From Candidatus Oscillochloris fontis (GTDB lineage: Bacteria > Chloroflexota > Chloroflexia > Chloroflexales > Chloroflexaceae), in assembly GCF_004138135.1 (NCBI RefSeq), contig NZ_RYFD01000024.1, forward strand, positions 1 through 64,000: 64,000 bases of DNA, written 5' to 3'. The notes below the pieces were generated by a model. That model saw nothing but the letters and a program-made list of their open reading frames with translations, made no database searches and had not been told where the DNA came from. Below are positions 35,101 to 42,360 of this stretch, piece by piece; position 1 is the first letter of the stretch; the number at the start of each line of letters is the position of its first letter. The translations under genes and the position numbers were made by a program.

Positions 35101-35487
35101 ACAGGAAAACTACTAGCTATACTGGTCGGGCACACAGGTGATATCAACAGCGCAATCTTCAGTCCCGACAGCACCCTCATCCTCACCGCCTCTGATGATC
35201 GCACAGCGCGGCTATGGGATGCAACAGGAAAACCACTAGCTACGCTGGCTGGACACGCATCTTCTGTCAATAGTGCGGTCTTCAACCTCGATGGGCGGCG
35301 CATCCTCACTGCCTCGAATGATGGCACGGCACGCCAGTATTTTGTCTACCCGGAGGATCTGCTAAATGCGGCGGCATGCCGGATCGGGCGCGACCTGACG
35401 AGTGCGGAGATTGCCCTATACAACGTCCCCGATCTGCCGCCCATCCCCCTGGAGGAACGGGTGTGTCCAACGCTGGGGGAGCCGTAG
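32161..35487 (+). CDS. STAND-like ATPase with TM helix and 15 WD40 repeats
   Basis: 1108 residues. The N-terminal ATPase, same family as in the upstream gene, has Walker A LTARQMGKSS (42-51) and Walker B VVIFVDEIDS (134-143), then a helical region, a TM helix (about 370-392), and 15 WD40 repeats (about 458-1060). The C-terminal CRIGRDLTSAEIALY...CP motif is typical of repeat-bearing STAND proteins. Such proteins oligomerise when repeats bind a trigger. Repeat 9 lacks about 4 residues. Translational coupling to the CHAT gene suggests a sensor-protease pair. The neighbour is probably its effector (inference). Confidence 0.9.
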   Translation: MSPTNIYTVGGTVQAGQGIYIPRRADDELLGLCRAGTFAYILTARQMGKSSLMVRTAERLEQEGTRTALIDLTKLGAKASAEQWYLGFLVELADQLGLASDVLDWWQAQAHLPMAQRMSLFCSTVVLAEMTEPVVIFVDEIDSTLSLDFTDDFFAAIRALYNARAGDEQIRRLTFVLIGVATPGDLIRDPKRTPFNIGVRVDLEDFSPQEAAPLAAGLNLPADEATRVLGDILRWTNGHPYLTQRLCRALSTHERESWDAAALEATVSATFFGEESERDHNLQFVRDMLVERSPDRIGVLKLYQTIRLGRRPVPDEEQSLNHAHLKLSGIVRRSERHLQVRNQIYATVFNPTWIKQHWPLSWWQGIPVGVRIAGGLALISLIVLSVVTSLLFQALHTADERLRISNAQRLAFAAQSLPEEKQEPALQLAYYAYRLDQNSITEQVLHDLVNQRSWGPTVLSGHTSSVNSAVFSPDGIRILTASDDGTARLWDAQGQIATLSGHTSSVWSAVFSPDGTRILTASADSTARLWDDQGQLLATLSGHTSSVWSAVFSPDGTRILTASDDGTARLWDAQGQPLATLEGHTGGIRSAVFNPDGTHILTASYDRTARLWGVQGQPLATLEGHTGSIRSAVFSPDGTRILTASADGTARLWDTQGQSLVTLSGHTDAVWSAVFSPDQTRILTASRDDTARLWDAQGQPLATLSGHTEQVNSAVFSPDGTHILTASDDGTARLWVAIEKPLATLDNYPSGIESAVFSPDQTHILTTSRNHTAQVWNTQGKLLTTLDGTTSAIFSPDGTRILTASDDRTARLWDNQGRLLTTLSGHTDSVNSAIFSPNGTRILTASDDRTVRLWDNQGQLMMTLPGHTNWFKSAVFSPDGTRILTTLGDDKTAHLWDTTGKPLATLTGHMAPINSAVFSPDGRHILTLSFDNTVRLWDTTGKPLATLTGHTAPINSTVFSPGGILILTTSSDNRVYLWNTTGKLLAILVGHTGDINSAIFSPDSTLILTASDDRTARLWDATGKPLATLAGHASSVNSAVFNLDGRRILTASNDGTARQYFVYPEDLLNAAACRIGRDLTSAEIALYNVPDLPPIPLEERVCPTLGEP
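33529..35345 (+). repeat. Tandem WD40-coding repeats, about 120-bp unit
   Basis: Fifteen copies of about 40 codons share SGHT...SAVFSPDGTRILTASDDGTARLWD. Neighbouring copies are nearly identical in DNA: the 60-odd bases starting at 34551 and at 34674 differ at one place, and GCGGTCTTCAGCCCGGATCA recurs at about 34178 and 34421. This points to recent duplication or gene conversion. Confidence 0.93.
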
Positions 35488-35515
35488 CATTTCATCAAAC
35501 GTTAGCTACGGAAAT

Positions 35516-35620
35516 TCGGCACGGTGGCTGAGCTTGTCGAAGCCACCCGCTGTCTTCGACAGGCTCAGCCAGCGAAGATGCCCGCTGGCGGTAGCTGAGC
35601 TTGCCGAAGCCACCGGCGGG
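35516..35620. repeat. Family E inverted repeats
   Basis: GGTGGCTGAGCTTGTCGAAG and GTCTTCGACAGGCTCAGCCA pair across the stretch, and a second degenerate unit (GGTAGCTGAGCTTGCCGAAG) follows. A shorter relative, TTAGCTGAGCGTGTCGAAGC, is at 9548-9567. Confidence 0.85.
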
Positions 35621-35628
35621 TCGTTGAA

Positions 35629-35689
35629 GGTAGCACCGGCTTCCAGCCGGTCGGTGGCGCATCGTGACCGGCTGGAAGCCGGTGCTACC
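35629..35689. repeat. Perfect 24-bp inverted repeat
   Basis: GGTAGCACCGGCTTCCAGCC starts the left arm (35629-35652); the right arm (35666-35689) is its exact complement, with a 13-nt loop. No other copy was seen in this window. Confidence 0.93.
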
Positions 35690-35698
35690 CTGTGCGGA

Positions 35699-35881
35699 TG
35701 TAGGGGCGCGTCGTGACGCGCCCACGGGATGCACCGCTATGGTGGGGCACACGGGCCGGGCGCGTCACGACGCGCTCCTACGCGGTATTCTTGAAATGGA
35801 GTTTAGGGCACCCCTACATCCTCTGCGTTCCTCTGTGTCCTCTGCGGTCAAAAACTAGGGCGCATCACGATGCGCCCCTAC
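35699..35881. repeat. Family D pair, family F half and a family D end
   Basis: 35699-35782 is a family D pair (TGTAGGGGCGCGTCGTGACG ... GCGCGTCACGACGCGCTCCTA). 35817-35855 is the CTCTGCG half of family F, and 35858-35881 is GCGCATCACGATGCGCCCCTAC, whose CTA is the glmS stop codon read on the minus strand. The whole gap 35488-35877 is repeats; no gene is seen. Confidence 0.87.
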
Positions 35882-37725
35882 TCCACCGTCACGCTCTTGG
35901 CCAGGTTGCGCGGCTGGTCCACGTCGCAGCCGCGCCGTACCGCCACTTCGTAGGCCAGCAGTTGCAATGGGATGACGGTGAGGATAGGCTGGAGCAGCGG
36001 GAGGGTGCTGGGTACGGTGATCACATGGCTGGCTTTTTCGGCCAGCAGGTGATCGCCTTCACTGCCAATCGCGATGACTTGGCCACCACGCGCCTTGACC
36101 TGCTCGATGTTGCTGAGCATCTTTTCGTAGATGCCGTCTCGCGGGGCGATGCAGATGACCGGCATGCGCTCGTCAATGAGGGCGACGGGGCCGTGTTTCA
36201 TCTCGCCGGCGGGGTAGCCTTCGGCGTGGATGTAGCTGATCTCTTTGAGTTTGAGTGCGCCTTCGAGGGCAATCGGGTAGTTGGCTTGCCGCCCCAGAAA
36301 GAGTGCGTTGGTGGCGTGGTGGTAGCGGTCTGCGAGGTGGGCGCAGATGGGGGCGGCGGTTTCGAGTACGTGCGCCACTTTGCCGGGTAGTTCGATCAGC
36401 GCTTGGAGGTGCGGGCGGATCTGGTTGGGGGTGAGGGTGCCGCGTGCCTGACCGAGATAGAGTGCGAAGAGGTAGCTGGCCGCCAGCATTGAGGTGAAGG
36501 CTTTGGTTGAAGCAACGCCGATCTCTGGGCCAGCATGCAGGTAGAGCGGCCCGCCGTCGGCGACACGCGCCGCTTGGCTGCCAATCGCGTTGACCAGCGC
36601 GATGCTGGGGACGCCTTGGGTGCGCGCTTCTTCCATCGCCGCGAGGGTGTCCACCGTCTCGCCACTCTGGGTGATCGCCAGCAGCAGCGCATCGGCACCG
36701 AGCACCGGCTCGCGGTAGCGAAATTCGCTGGCATAGTCCACTTCGACCCGCACGCGGGCGAGGTGTTCGATCATGAATTTGGCCATCAGGCCAGCATGCC
36801 ATGCCGTGCCACATGCTGTGGCGTAGATGCGCTCAATCCGGCGCAGCGCGTTGGTGTCGAGTTTCAGATCATCAAGGAAGACCTGGCCCGCCTCCTGATC
36901 GATCCGCCCGCGCAGCACATCGGTGAGGGCACGCGGCTGCTCGGCGATCTCCTTCTGCATAAAATGTTTGAAGTCGCCTTTGGCCGCTGCGACCGGGTCC
37001 CAACTGATGTTGGTGATCGGACGGGTGACGGGTGTGCCATCGAGGCGGCTGATGCGGGCACCCTCGCGGGTGATCACGGCCAGATCGCGGTCTTCGAGGA
37101 AGATCAGATCGCGGGTGTAGTCGAGGATAGCGGGGATGTCAGAGGCGATGAAGGTCTCGTCTTCGCCCAAGCCGATCACCACGCCGCCAGCATTGCCGAG
37201 GCGCGCCGCGACAAGTGTGGCGGGTTCGTGGATGCAGAGCGCGACGACCGCATTGCCCCCGCGCAGATCGGCCATGGTGCGGCGCACGGCAGTTTCGAGC
37301 GAACCCGTCTGCTGGTAGTAGAGCCCGACGAGATGCGCGATCACCTCGGTGTCGGTCTGGGAGAGAAAGGTGTGGCCCGCCTCCATCAGACGACCCTTGA
37401 GTTCCAGGTAGTTCTCAACAATTCCGTTTTGGATGACGACAATCTCGCCGCTGGCGTCGCGGTGGGGGTGGGCGTTGATCTCGGTGACGCCGCCGTGGGT
37501 GGCCCAGCGCGTATGGCCCATGCCAACCGTGCCAGCCGCAGGTTCGCTGGCTAAGCGGGTGATCAGGTTGGCCAGTTTGCCCACGCTGCGCCGCAGTTGC
37601 AGCCCCTCGGTACCCAGGATGGCGATACCCGCCGAATCATAGCCGCGATACTCTAGCCGTTGCAAGCCACCAACAACCACGTCAGTGGCGTTGCGTTGGC
37701 CAATATATCCAACAATACCGCACAT
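35878..37725 (-). CDS. glmS: Glutamine-fructose-6-phosphate aminotransferase
   Basis: Makes glucosamine-6-phosphate, first step of amino-sugar synthesis for peptidoglycan. The 615-residue protein has the N-terminal glutaminase domain with nucleophile Cys2 (MCGIVGYIG) and two SIS isomerase domains (including ITQSGETVDTLAAM and the C-terminal LAKSVTVE signature). Length is normal. CAGGAG precedes the ATG. The stop codon TAG is part of a family D repeat. No glmS ribozyme is present: the leader is only about 30 nt. Confidence 0.98.
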   Translation of the reverse strand: MCGIVGYIGQRNATDVVVGGLQRLEYRGYDSAGIAILGTEGLQLRRSVGKLANLITRLASEPAAGTVGMGHTRWATHGGVTEINAHPHRDASGEIVVIQNGIVENYLELKGRLMEAGHTFLSQTDTEVIAHLVGLYYQQTGSLETAVRRTMADLRGGNAVVALCIHEPATLVAARLGNAGGVVIGLGEDETFIASDIPAILDYTRDLIFLEDRDLAVITREGARISRLDGTPVTRPITNISWDPVAAAKGDFKHFMQKEIAEQPRALTDVLRGRIDQEAGQVFLDDLKLDTNALRRIERIYATACGTAWHAGLMAKFMIEHLARVRVEVDYASEFRYREPVLGADALLLAITQSGETVDTLAAMEEARTQGVPSIALVNAIGSQAARVADGGPLYLHAGPEIGVASTKAFTSMLAASYLFALYLGQARGTLTPNQIRPHLQALIELPGKVAHVLETAAPICAHLADRYHHATNALFLGRQANYPIALEGALKLKEISYIHAEGYPAGEMKHGPVALIDERMPVICIAPRDGIYEKMLSNIEQVKARGGQVIAIGSEGDHLLAEKASHVITVPSTLPLLQPILTVIPLQLLAYEVAVRRGCDVDQPRNLAKSVTVE

Positions 37726-37760
37726 AAGGGGTTTGCTCCTGTGTCTGTTTGAAGTGGCGG

Positions 37761-37769
37761 GATTATAGC
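37761..37769 (-). promoter_or_regulatory. glmS promoter, extended -10
   Basis: Minus-strand TGCTATAAT, 35 nt upstream of the ATG; no clear -35 box. Confidence 0.65.
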
Positions 37770-37827
37770 ATAGTGGTGTCCTATGTTAGCTGAAAGCGGG
37801 GTGATACAAAGCATAGAGAGATTTGTT

Positions 37828-37875
37828 GGGGCGTAGCCCCAAACCCCAATTTTTAAGGAGGGCATAGCCCTCGGT
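37828..37875. repeat. Partial family B element
   Basis: GGGGCGTAGCCCCAA and GGGCATAGCCCTCGG arms only; the central TTC hairpin is missing. Confidence 0.75.
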
Positions 37876-37889
37876 GGTACACCATATCA

Positions 37890-37975
37890 ACCGCAGAGGA
37901 CACAGAGGTACGCAGAGGGATGGGTTTCACGCTACCTATAATTCTTCCTCTGCGTTCCTCTGCGTCCTCTGCGGT
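37890..37975. repeat. Family F inverted repeat
   Basis: 29-base arms (37890-37918 and 37947-37975), starting ACCGCAGAGGACACAGAGG and closing with its near-perfect complement; loop about 28 nt. Half of the same repeat lies at 35817. With 37828-37875 it fills most of the gap before the aminotransferase gene. Confidence 0.92.
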
Positions 37976-38108
37976 CAAAAAACAGGGCGCAAGAGGACGC
38001 TTAACCGAACACCTATGCGGCTTGCCGCCCCCGAACCTCCAAAAACTTGCGCATCCATACCTGCGTGGGCTACAATCGAGACTGGTACCGCACACGGCGA
38101 AAGGATCT

Positions 38109-39437
38109 ATGATGACCAATACTCCCCACACATTCCCAGACACCTTGCCGGGCCAGCACGCCAGTGCCCTGGTAGCGCGTGACAATCAGGTCATGGTGCC
38201 GATGGGCCGGGTCTACCCGTTGGTGATTGATCACGCTCAAGGCTGCGAGGTCTGGGATGTGGATGGCAACCGCTTCCTGGATGCCACCGCCGGGATCGCC
38301 GTACTCGCCGCTGGCCACTGCCACCCGCGCTTGATTGCGGTGGCGCAGCAGCAACTCACCCGCTTTACGCACATGGCGGGCACCGACTTCTATAATGAGC
38401 CGATGATCCGCGCCGCTGAGAAGCTGGCCGCCCTGATGCCCCAGGGGCCAGCATGGCGGGTCTTCTTCACCAATAGTGGCACCGAGGCTATCGAGGCGAG
38501 TATCAAACTGGCCCGTTATGCGACTGGTCGCCAGAATATTATCGCCTTCTACAGCGCGTTTCATGGCCGCAGCTATGGCAGCCTCTCACTCACCGCCTCG
38601 AAGCCCCGCCAGCGGCGCGGCTTCTTCCCGCTGCTGCCCGGCACCTTCCACGCCTTCTACGCCAACCCGCAGCGCCCCCCGCTCAAGAGTGATCCGGCTA
38701 AAGTGACCGAGACGTGCCTCAGTTTTATTGAACAGACGCTCTTCCAGACCACCTGCCCGCCCGATTCGGTGGCCGCGATTGTGGTCGAGCCGATCCAGGG
38801 CGAGGGCGGCTATGTCGTTCCAGCCCCTGGCTTTCTAGCGGGCTTGCGCCAGATCTGCGACCAACATGGCATCATGCTGATTGCCGACGAGGTGCAGAGC
38901 GGGGTGGGCCGCACCGGCAAGATGTGGGGGGTTGAGCATGAAGGTGTCGTGCCGGACATTATCGCCTCGGCGAAGGGGCTGGGCGGCGGTTTGCCGCTAG
39001 GTGCGATGATCGCCCGCAGTGAGGTTGCGATGCAGTGGCAGCCCGGTTCACATGGCAACACCTACGGCGGCAACGGGCTTACCTGCGCAGTGGCGCACGA
39101 GTTGCTCACCATGGTTGAAGAGGAGTTGATGGACAACGCGGCCCATGTCGGGGCGCACCTGATGGCGCGGCTTCAGGAGGTGGCCAGCCACTTCCCACAG
39201 ATCAGCGTGGTGCGCGGGCGCGGCCTGATGATCGGAGCCGAGTTTGTTGATCCGGCCAGCGGCAACCCGAATGGGAAGCTCGCCGATGCGGTGATGGAGA
39301 TGTGTTTCCGCAAGGGGTTGCTGGTGCTCACCTGTGGGGCCTCGACCATCCGGTTCTGCCCGCCGCTCACCATGAGTATGGCCGAGGCGGATGAGGTGGC
39401 CGAGCGCTTTGCGGTGGCAGTGCGGAACATCCTGTAG
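38109..39437 (+). CDS. Class III PLP aminotransferase (4-aminobutyrate-type)
   Basis: Moves an amino group from omega-amino acids such as GABA, ornithine derivatives or beta-alanine using pyridoxal phosphate. In the 442 residues, NSGTEAIEASIKLAR binds phosphate, LIADEVQSGVGRTGK carries the PLP Asp, and SAKGLGGGLPLGA holds the PLP-linked Lys. It most resembles GabT or acetylornithine-like enzymes; substrate not settled. AAGGA precedes two adjacent ATGs (38109, 38112); the second has better spacing. The open frame to 37920 is repeat sequence. The TAG stop lies in a family C repeat. Confidence 0.93.
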   Translation: MMTNTPHTFPDTLPGQHASALVARDNQVMVPMGRVYPLVIDHAQGCEVWDVDGNRFLDATAGIAVLAAGHCHPRLIAVAQQQLTRFTHMAGTDFYNEPMIRAAEKLAALMPQGPAWRVFFTNSGTEAIEASIKLARYATGRQNIIAFYSAFHGRSYGSLSLTASKPRQRRGFFPLLPGTFHAFYANPQRPPLKSDPAKVTETCLSFIEQTLFQTTCPPDSVAAIVVEPIQGEGGYVVPAPGFLAGLRQICDQHGIMLIADEVQSGVGRTGKMWGVEHEGVVPDIIASAKGLGGGLPLGAMIARSEVAMQWQPGSHGNTYGGNGLTCAVAHELLTMVEEELMDNAAHVGAHLMARLQEVASHFPQISVVRGRGLMIGAEFVDPASGNPNGKLADAVMEMCFRKGLLVLTCGASTIRFCPPLTMSMAEADEVAERFAVAVRNIL

Positions 39438-39507
39438 GGGCGAAGCATCGCCCCAGTGCGCACTGGGAATTTCATCTGTCGTTGGAGGGGCGATGCTTCG
39501 CCCCTAC
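39434..39507. repeat. Family C inverted repeat, copy 2
   Basis: GTAGGGGCGAAGCATCGCCCC (39434-39454) and its complement (39487-39507). The TAG in its first four bases is the aminotransferase stop codon. Confidence 0.94.
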
Positions 39508-39519
39508 TCGACCCCAACA

Positions 39520-39528
39520 TGCTATAAT
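39520..39528 (+). promoter_or_regulatory. Extended -10 giving a probable leaderless mRNA
   Basis: TGCTATAAT ends 7 nt before ATG 39536, so the expected transcription start is at or one base before the start codon. There is no room for an SD. Confidence 0.6.
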
Positions 39529-39535
39529 CAGCCGT

Positions 39536-40234
39536 ATGGGTGTGATCTGGTTGTTGGCTGGATTAGGGGTGCTGTGGCTCCTCTATTGGATCATCATTAT
39601 TGGTGAAGGTACCTACCTGGGGCCATGGGCGGTACGGCTGGTCTATCGTTGGGGGGCGCGGCACTATGATGCGATCCGCACCGCCACCCATACCCAGGAT
39701 GAACATCTGTTGTTGCCGCTGTTGCGTGCAGCACTAGAAGGACGTAGCGCCCCGCAGGTTCTCGACGTTGCCACTGGTACCGGGCGTGTGCCGCTCCTAC
39801 TCGCGTCTGATCGTGGGTTTACCGGCAACATCATTGGGCTCGATCTCACCGCACAGATGCTCGATCTGGCCCACCAGAAACAGGCCCAGATGTGTCCAGC
39901 GGCAGCAATCCACTGGCAACAAGGTGAAGCGACCCACCTCGCGTGGCCCGATAATCAGTTCGATCTGGTGTGTTGTTTAGAAGCACTCGAATACTTCCCC
40001 CAGCCGCGCCAAGCACTGGCCGAAATGGTACGCGTGTTGCGGCCAGGCGGGAGTCTCATCATCAGCAAGTGGACCGATGGTTGGGCACGATTGTTGCCCG
40101 GTCGGGCGTTGAATCAGAAGGCCATGTACCAACAACTCGACAACCTGGGCCTGGAATCAATCCGGATTACTCCCTGGCAAAGCGGAGCCTATGAACTGGT
40201 GCGGGCGATCAAAGACCCGCATGCAGCAGAATAA
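39536..40234 (+). CDS. Membrane-anchored class I SAM methyltransferase
   Basis: 232 residues. One N-terminal TM helix (about 2-24) is followed by a UbiE/type-11 fold: motif I VLDVATGTGR, acidic GLDLTA and FDLVCCLEALEYF, then VLRPGGSLIISKW. Substrate unknown; membrane location suggests a lipid or quinone. Start chosen at MGVIWLLAG, directly behind the -10; an upstream frame extends into the repeat. First of four same-strand genes with gaps of 5, 17 and 19 nt. Confidence 0.87.
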   Translation: MGVIWLLAGLGVLWLLYWIIIIGEGTYLGPWAVRLVYRWGARHYDAIRTATHTQDEHLLLPLLRAALEGRSAPQVLDVATGTGRVPLLLASDRGFTGNIIGLDLTAQMLDLAHQKQAQMCPAAAIHWQQGEATHLAWPDNQFDLVCCLEALEYFPQPRQALAEMVRVLRPGGSLIISKWTDGWARLLPGRALNQKAMYQQLDNLGLESIRITPWQSGAYELVRAIKDPHAAE

Positions 40235-40239
40235 ACCCA

Positions 40240-41712
40240 ATGGCAGACGCAACCCCCACATCTAGCCCGCTGCTCTTCGGACGCTACCGCGTGCGTGAGC
40301 AGGTGGGTGAAACCCGGCTCACAGTGGTCTACGCGGCAACCGATGAACGCCTGAGTCGGCAGGTTCTGCTACACCTGCTACGCAAGGAGTTGGCTGGCCA
40401 GGAGCGCCCGCGTGAGCGCTTTCTGAGCGAGATCAGCCAGAGTGCGCGCCGTTCACACCAAGCGCTCCTGGAGGTTTTTGATAGTGGTGAAGGCGCTAAC
40501 CGCCCCTATATGATCAGCGAATATGTGAGCGGGCGGCCCTTGCGTGGGTTGGGCGTGCTGACGGTCGAGCAGGCACTGCTCTACATGCGCCAGATCGCCG
40601 GGGCGATTGCGGCCTGTCAGGCCCAGGCTGATGCCAGCCAACCGCAAGGGTTCTACCACCCGCCGATCAGCAGCAGCAATATTCTGCTAGTGGATGAAGG
40701 CCGGGTGAAGTTGGTGGAGAGTTGGCTGCTGCCCAGTAGCGAGATCCTGGCCGACCAAGCCGCTTACCGTGCGCCAGAACTGAGCGAAGGCCAACCGGCC
40801 AGCCAGGCCAGCGCGGTCTATAGTATGGGGCTGTTGCTCTACGAGTTGCTCACCGGGAGCCGCGCAGTAAGTGGCAGTGATGCGCGTGAGATCGCCCTGG
40901 CCCACCTCAGCCTGCACCTGCCCCCGCTCAGCCATGCGCGACCGAGCCTCTACCTGCCCAAGGCCGAGGAGTTGCTGGCCCGCGCCACCACCCGCATCCC
41001 CGATCAGCGCTATCGCAACGCAACCGAATTTGCTGCCGCGCTCGATGGACTATGGCGCGATCTAGGGGCCAGTACCCAGCGCTTGGTTGCACCGAATGCC
41101 CAACCAGCCAGCCCCGCAGCGCCGGTGCAACGCATTGCCACCGCCCCCTTGCGCCTGCCCGATGCAGTGGCACCCATCATCAAGCCGCGCATGCAGGCCA
41201 TCCGCAGCGGGATCACCAACCTGAACCTGGGGGCCAGCATGCGGCGTGGCCCCAGCGTTGCAACTGCCGGGGTACGCCAACAGAGCCTCGTGCGTAGTAT
41301 GATGGGATGGATCGTCATGCTGAGCCTCTTGCTCGTCGTGGGAATTGGTAGTTACATCGGCGTGAACGCCCTGATCAATCAGATGAACGGCATCTCACGG
41401 CCCAACCTGCCGAGCATGCCGGGGCTACCCAGCGCCGACACCAACCAAGGGCCATTGAGTTGGTTCGGCCAGTTTATCCAGCGCGACGAGATCTATATCG
41501 TCAATCTGGCCGAGGGGCTAAATATGCGTAGTGAACCCAACGTTCATGATGCGGGCAATATTGTCATCGTGGTTCCAAACGGTACCCCCGTGACCAAACT
41601 GGAGGGGCCATTGATGCAGGATAACATCCCTTGGCTACGCGGCTCAACCGAAGTCGCTGGTCAGCGCTATGAAGGCTGGATGTCGCTCAACTATCTGCGT
41701 CTGGAGCCATAA
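40240..41712 (+). CDS. Membrane pseudokinase with C-terminal SH3 domain
   Basis: 490 residues. About 14-275 align with the Hanks kinase fold, but catalytic parts are gone: the glycine loop is VGETRLTVVY, the VAIK Lys is replaced (QVLLHLL), HRDxxxxN is HPPISSSN (140-147), and DFG is VES (159-161). A TM helix (about 350-372) leads to an SH3b-like domain (about 415-490). It is probably an outside-sensing scaffold or regulator for another protein, perhaps a kinase or the methyltransferase encoded 5 nt upstream (inference). Confidence 0.87.
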   Translation: MADATPTSSPLLFGRYRVREQVGETRLTVVYAATDERLSRQVLLHLLRKELAGQERPRERFLSEISQSARRSHQALLEVFDSGEGANRPYMISEYVSGRPLRGLGVLTVEQALLYMRQIAGAIAACQAQADASQPQGFYHPPISSSNILLVDEGRVKLVESWLLPSSEILADQAAYRAPELSEGQPASQASAVYSMGLLLYELLTGSRAVSGSDAREIALAHLSLHLPPLSHARPSLYLPKAEELLARATTRIPDQRYRNATEFAAALDGLWRDLGASTQRLVAPNAQPASPAAPVQRIATAPLRLPDAVAPIIKPRMQAIRSGITNLNLGASMRRGPSVATAGVRQQSLVRSMMGWIVMLSLLLVVGIGSYIGVNALINQMNGISRPNLPSMPGLPSADTNQGPLSWFGQFIQRDEIYIVNLAEGLNMRSEPNVHDAGNIVIVVPNGTPVTKLEGPLMQDNIPWLRGSTEVAGQRYEGWMSLNYLRLEP

Positions 41713-41729
41713 ACGCTACGGAGGGTGGC

Positions 41730-42341
41730 GTGACCAAAGAGGATATTTCCAACCATGTTATCTATGCCGAGCGGGTGCGGTTGCGCCCCTGGCAACGACG
41801 AGACACATTGGCACAGGAGCTATGGCCACGGTATACGGAACCATTCAGTTCGCTCTGGAATATCGCTCGGAGCAACTACAGTGACTCTCAGCGGCGGCAG
41901 AGTTGGAGTACGCAACGCTACGCATGGGCGATTGAGGATGGGTATCAACGCCTCATCGGGCGCATTTCGCTACGCGAGATTGACCTGCACGAATCCAGTG
42001 CCCGCCTCGGCATCTCGCTCTCACCCCATTATGTCAGCCAGGGCTATGGTACCGAGGCTCTCGCAGCCTTCCTTGATGCCTTCTTTGGGCCGTTGGACTA
42101 TCAGGCGCTACACCTTGATGTCGCCGCGTTCAATATTCGCGCTGTACGTTGCTACGAACGCCTCGGATTCAAATATGTCTTCAGTGAATGGCGCGGTACA
42201 GGCCGTGACGCCAGTCTGCGCCTCCTCGATGATCCGCGCTACCAGGGGTATCAAGCCTACTTTCGGCGCGGACGCTATGAAACGACGGTTGAATTTTACG
42301 AGATGACCCTGGAGCGGGACACATGGTACGCCCGCCCATAA
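41730..42341 (+). CDS. GNAT N-acetyltransferase, RimJ/RimL type
   Basis: 203 residues starting at GTG with GGAGGG before it. RVRLRPWQRRD begins the fold, LGISLSPHYVSQGYGTEAL holds the acetyl-CoA pyrophosphate loop (Q-x-x-G-x-G/A), and NIRAVRCYERLGF is the end of the family core. Acceptor unknown: a protein N-terminus or small molecule. Third gene of the methyltransferase-pseudokinase operon. Confidence 0.9.
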   Translation: MTKEDISNHVIYAERVRLRPWQRRDTLAQELWPRYTEPFSSLWNIARSNYSDSQRRQSWSTQRYAWAIEDGYQRLIGRISLREIDLHESSARLGISLSPHYVSQGYGTEALAAFLDAFFGPLDYQALHLDVAAFNIRAVRCYERLGFKYVFSEWRGTGRDASLRLLDDPRYQGYQAYFRRGRYETTVEFYEMTLERDTWYARP

Positions 42342-42360
42342 CGGCTGTAAGGAGCGTTCA

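Noticed and set aside
29105-35881. Prophage or integrative element carrying the CHAT locus
   Set aside because: There is no integrase, transposase, phage structural gene, tRNA target or direct repeat at the borders; only palindromic repeats.
37726-37769. glmS ribozyme
   Set aside because: The predicted leader is about 30 nt, far shorter than the ribozyme.
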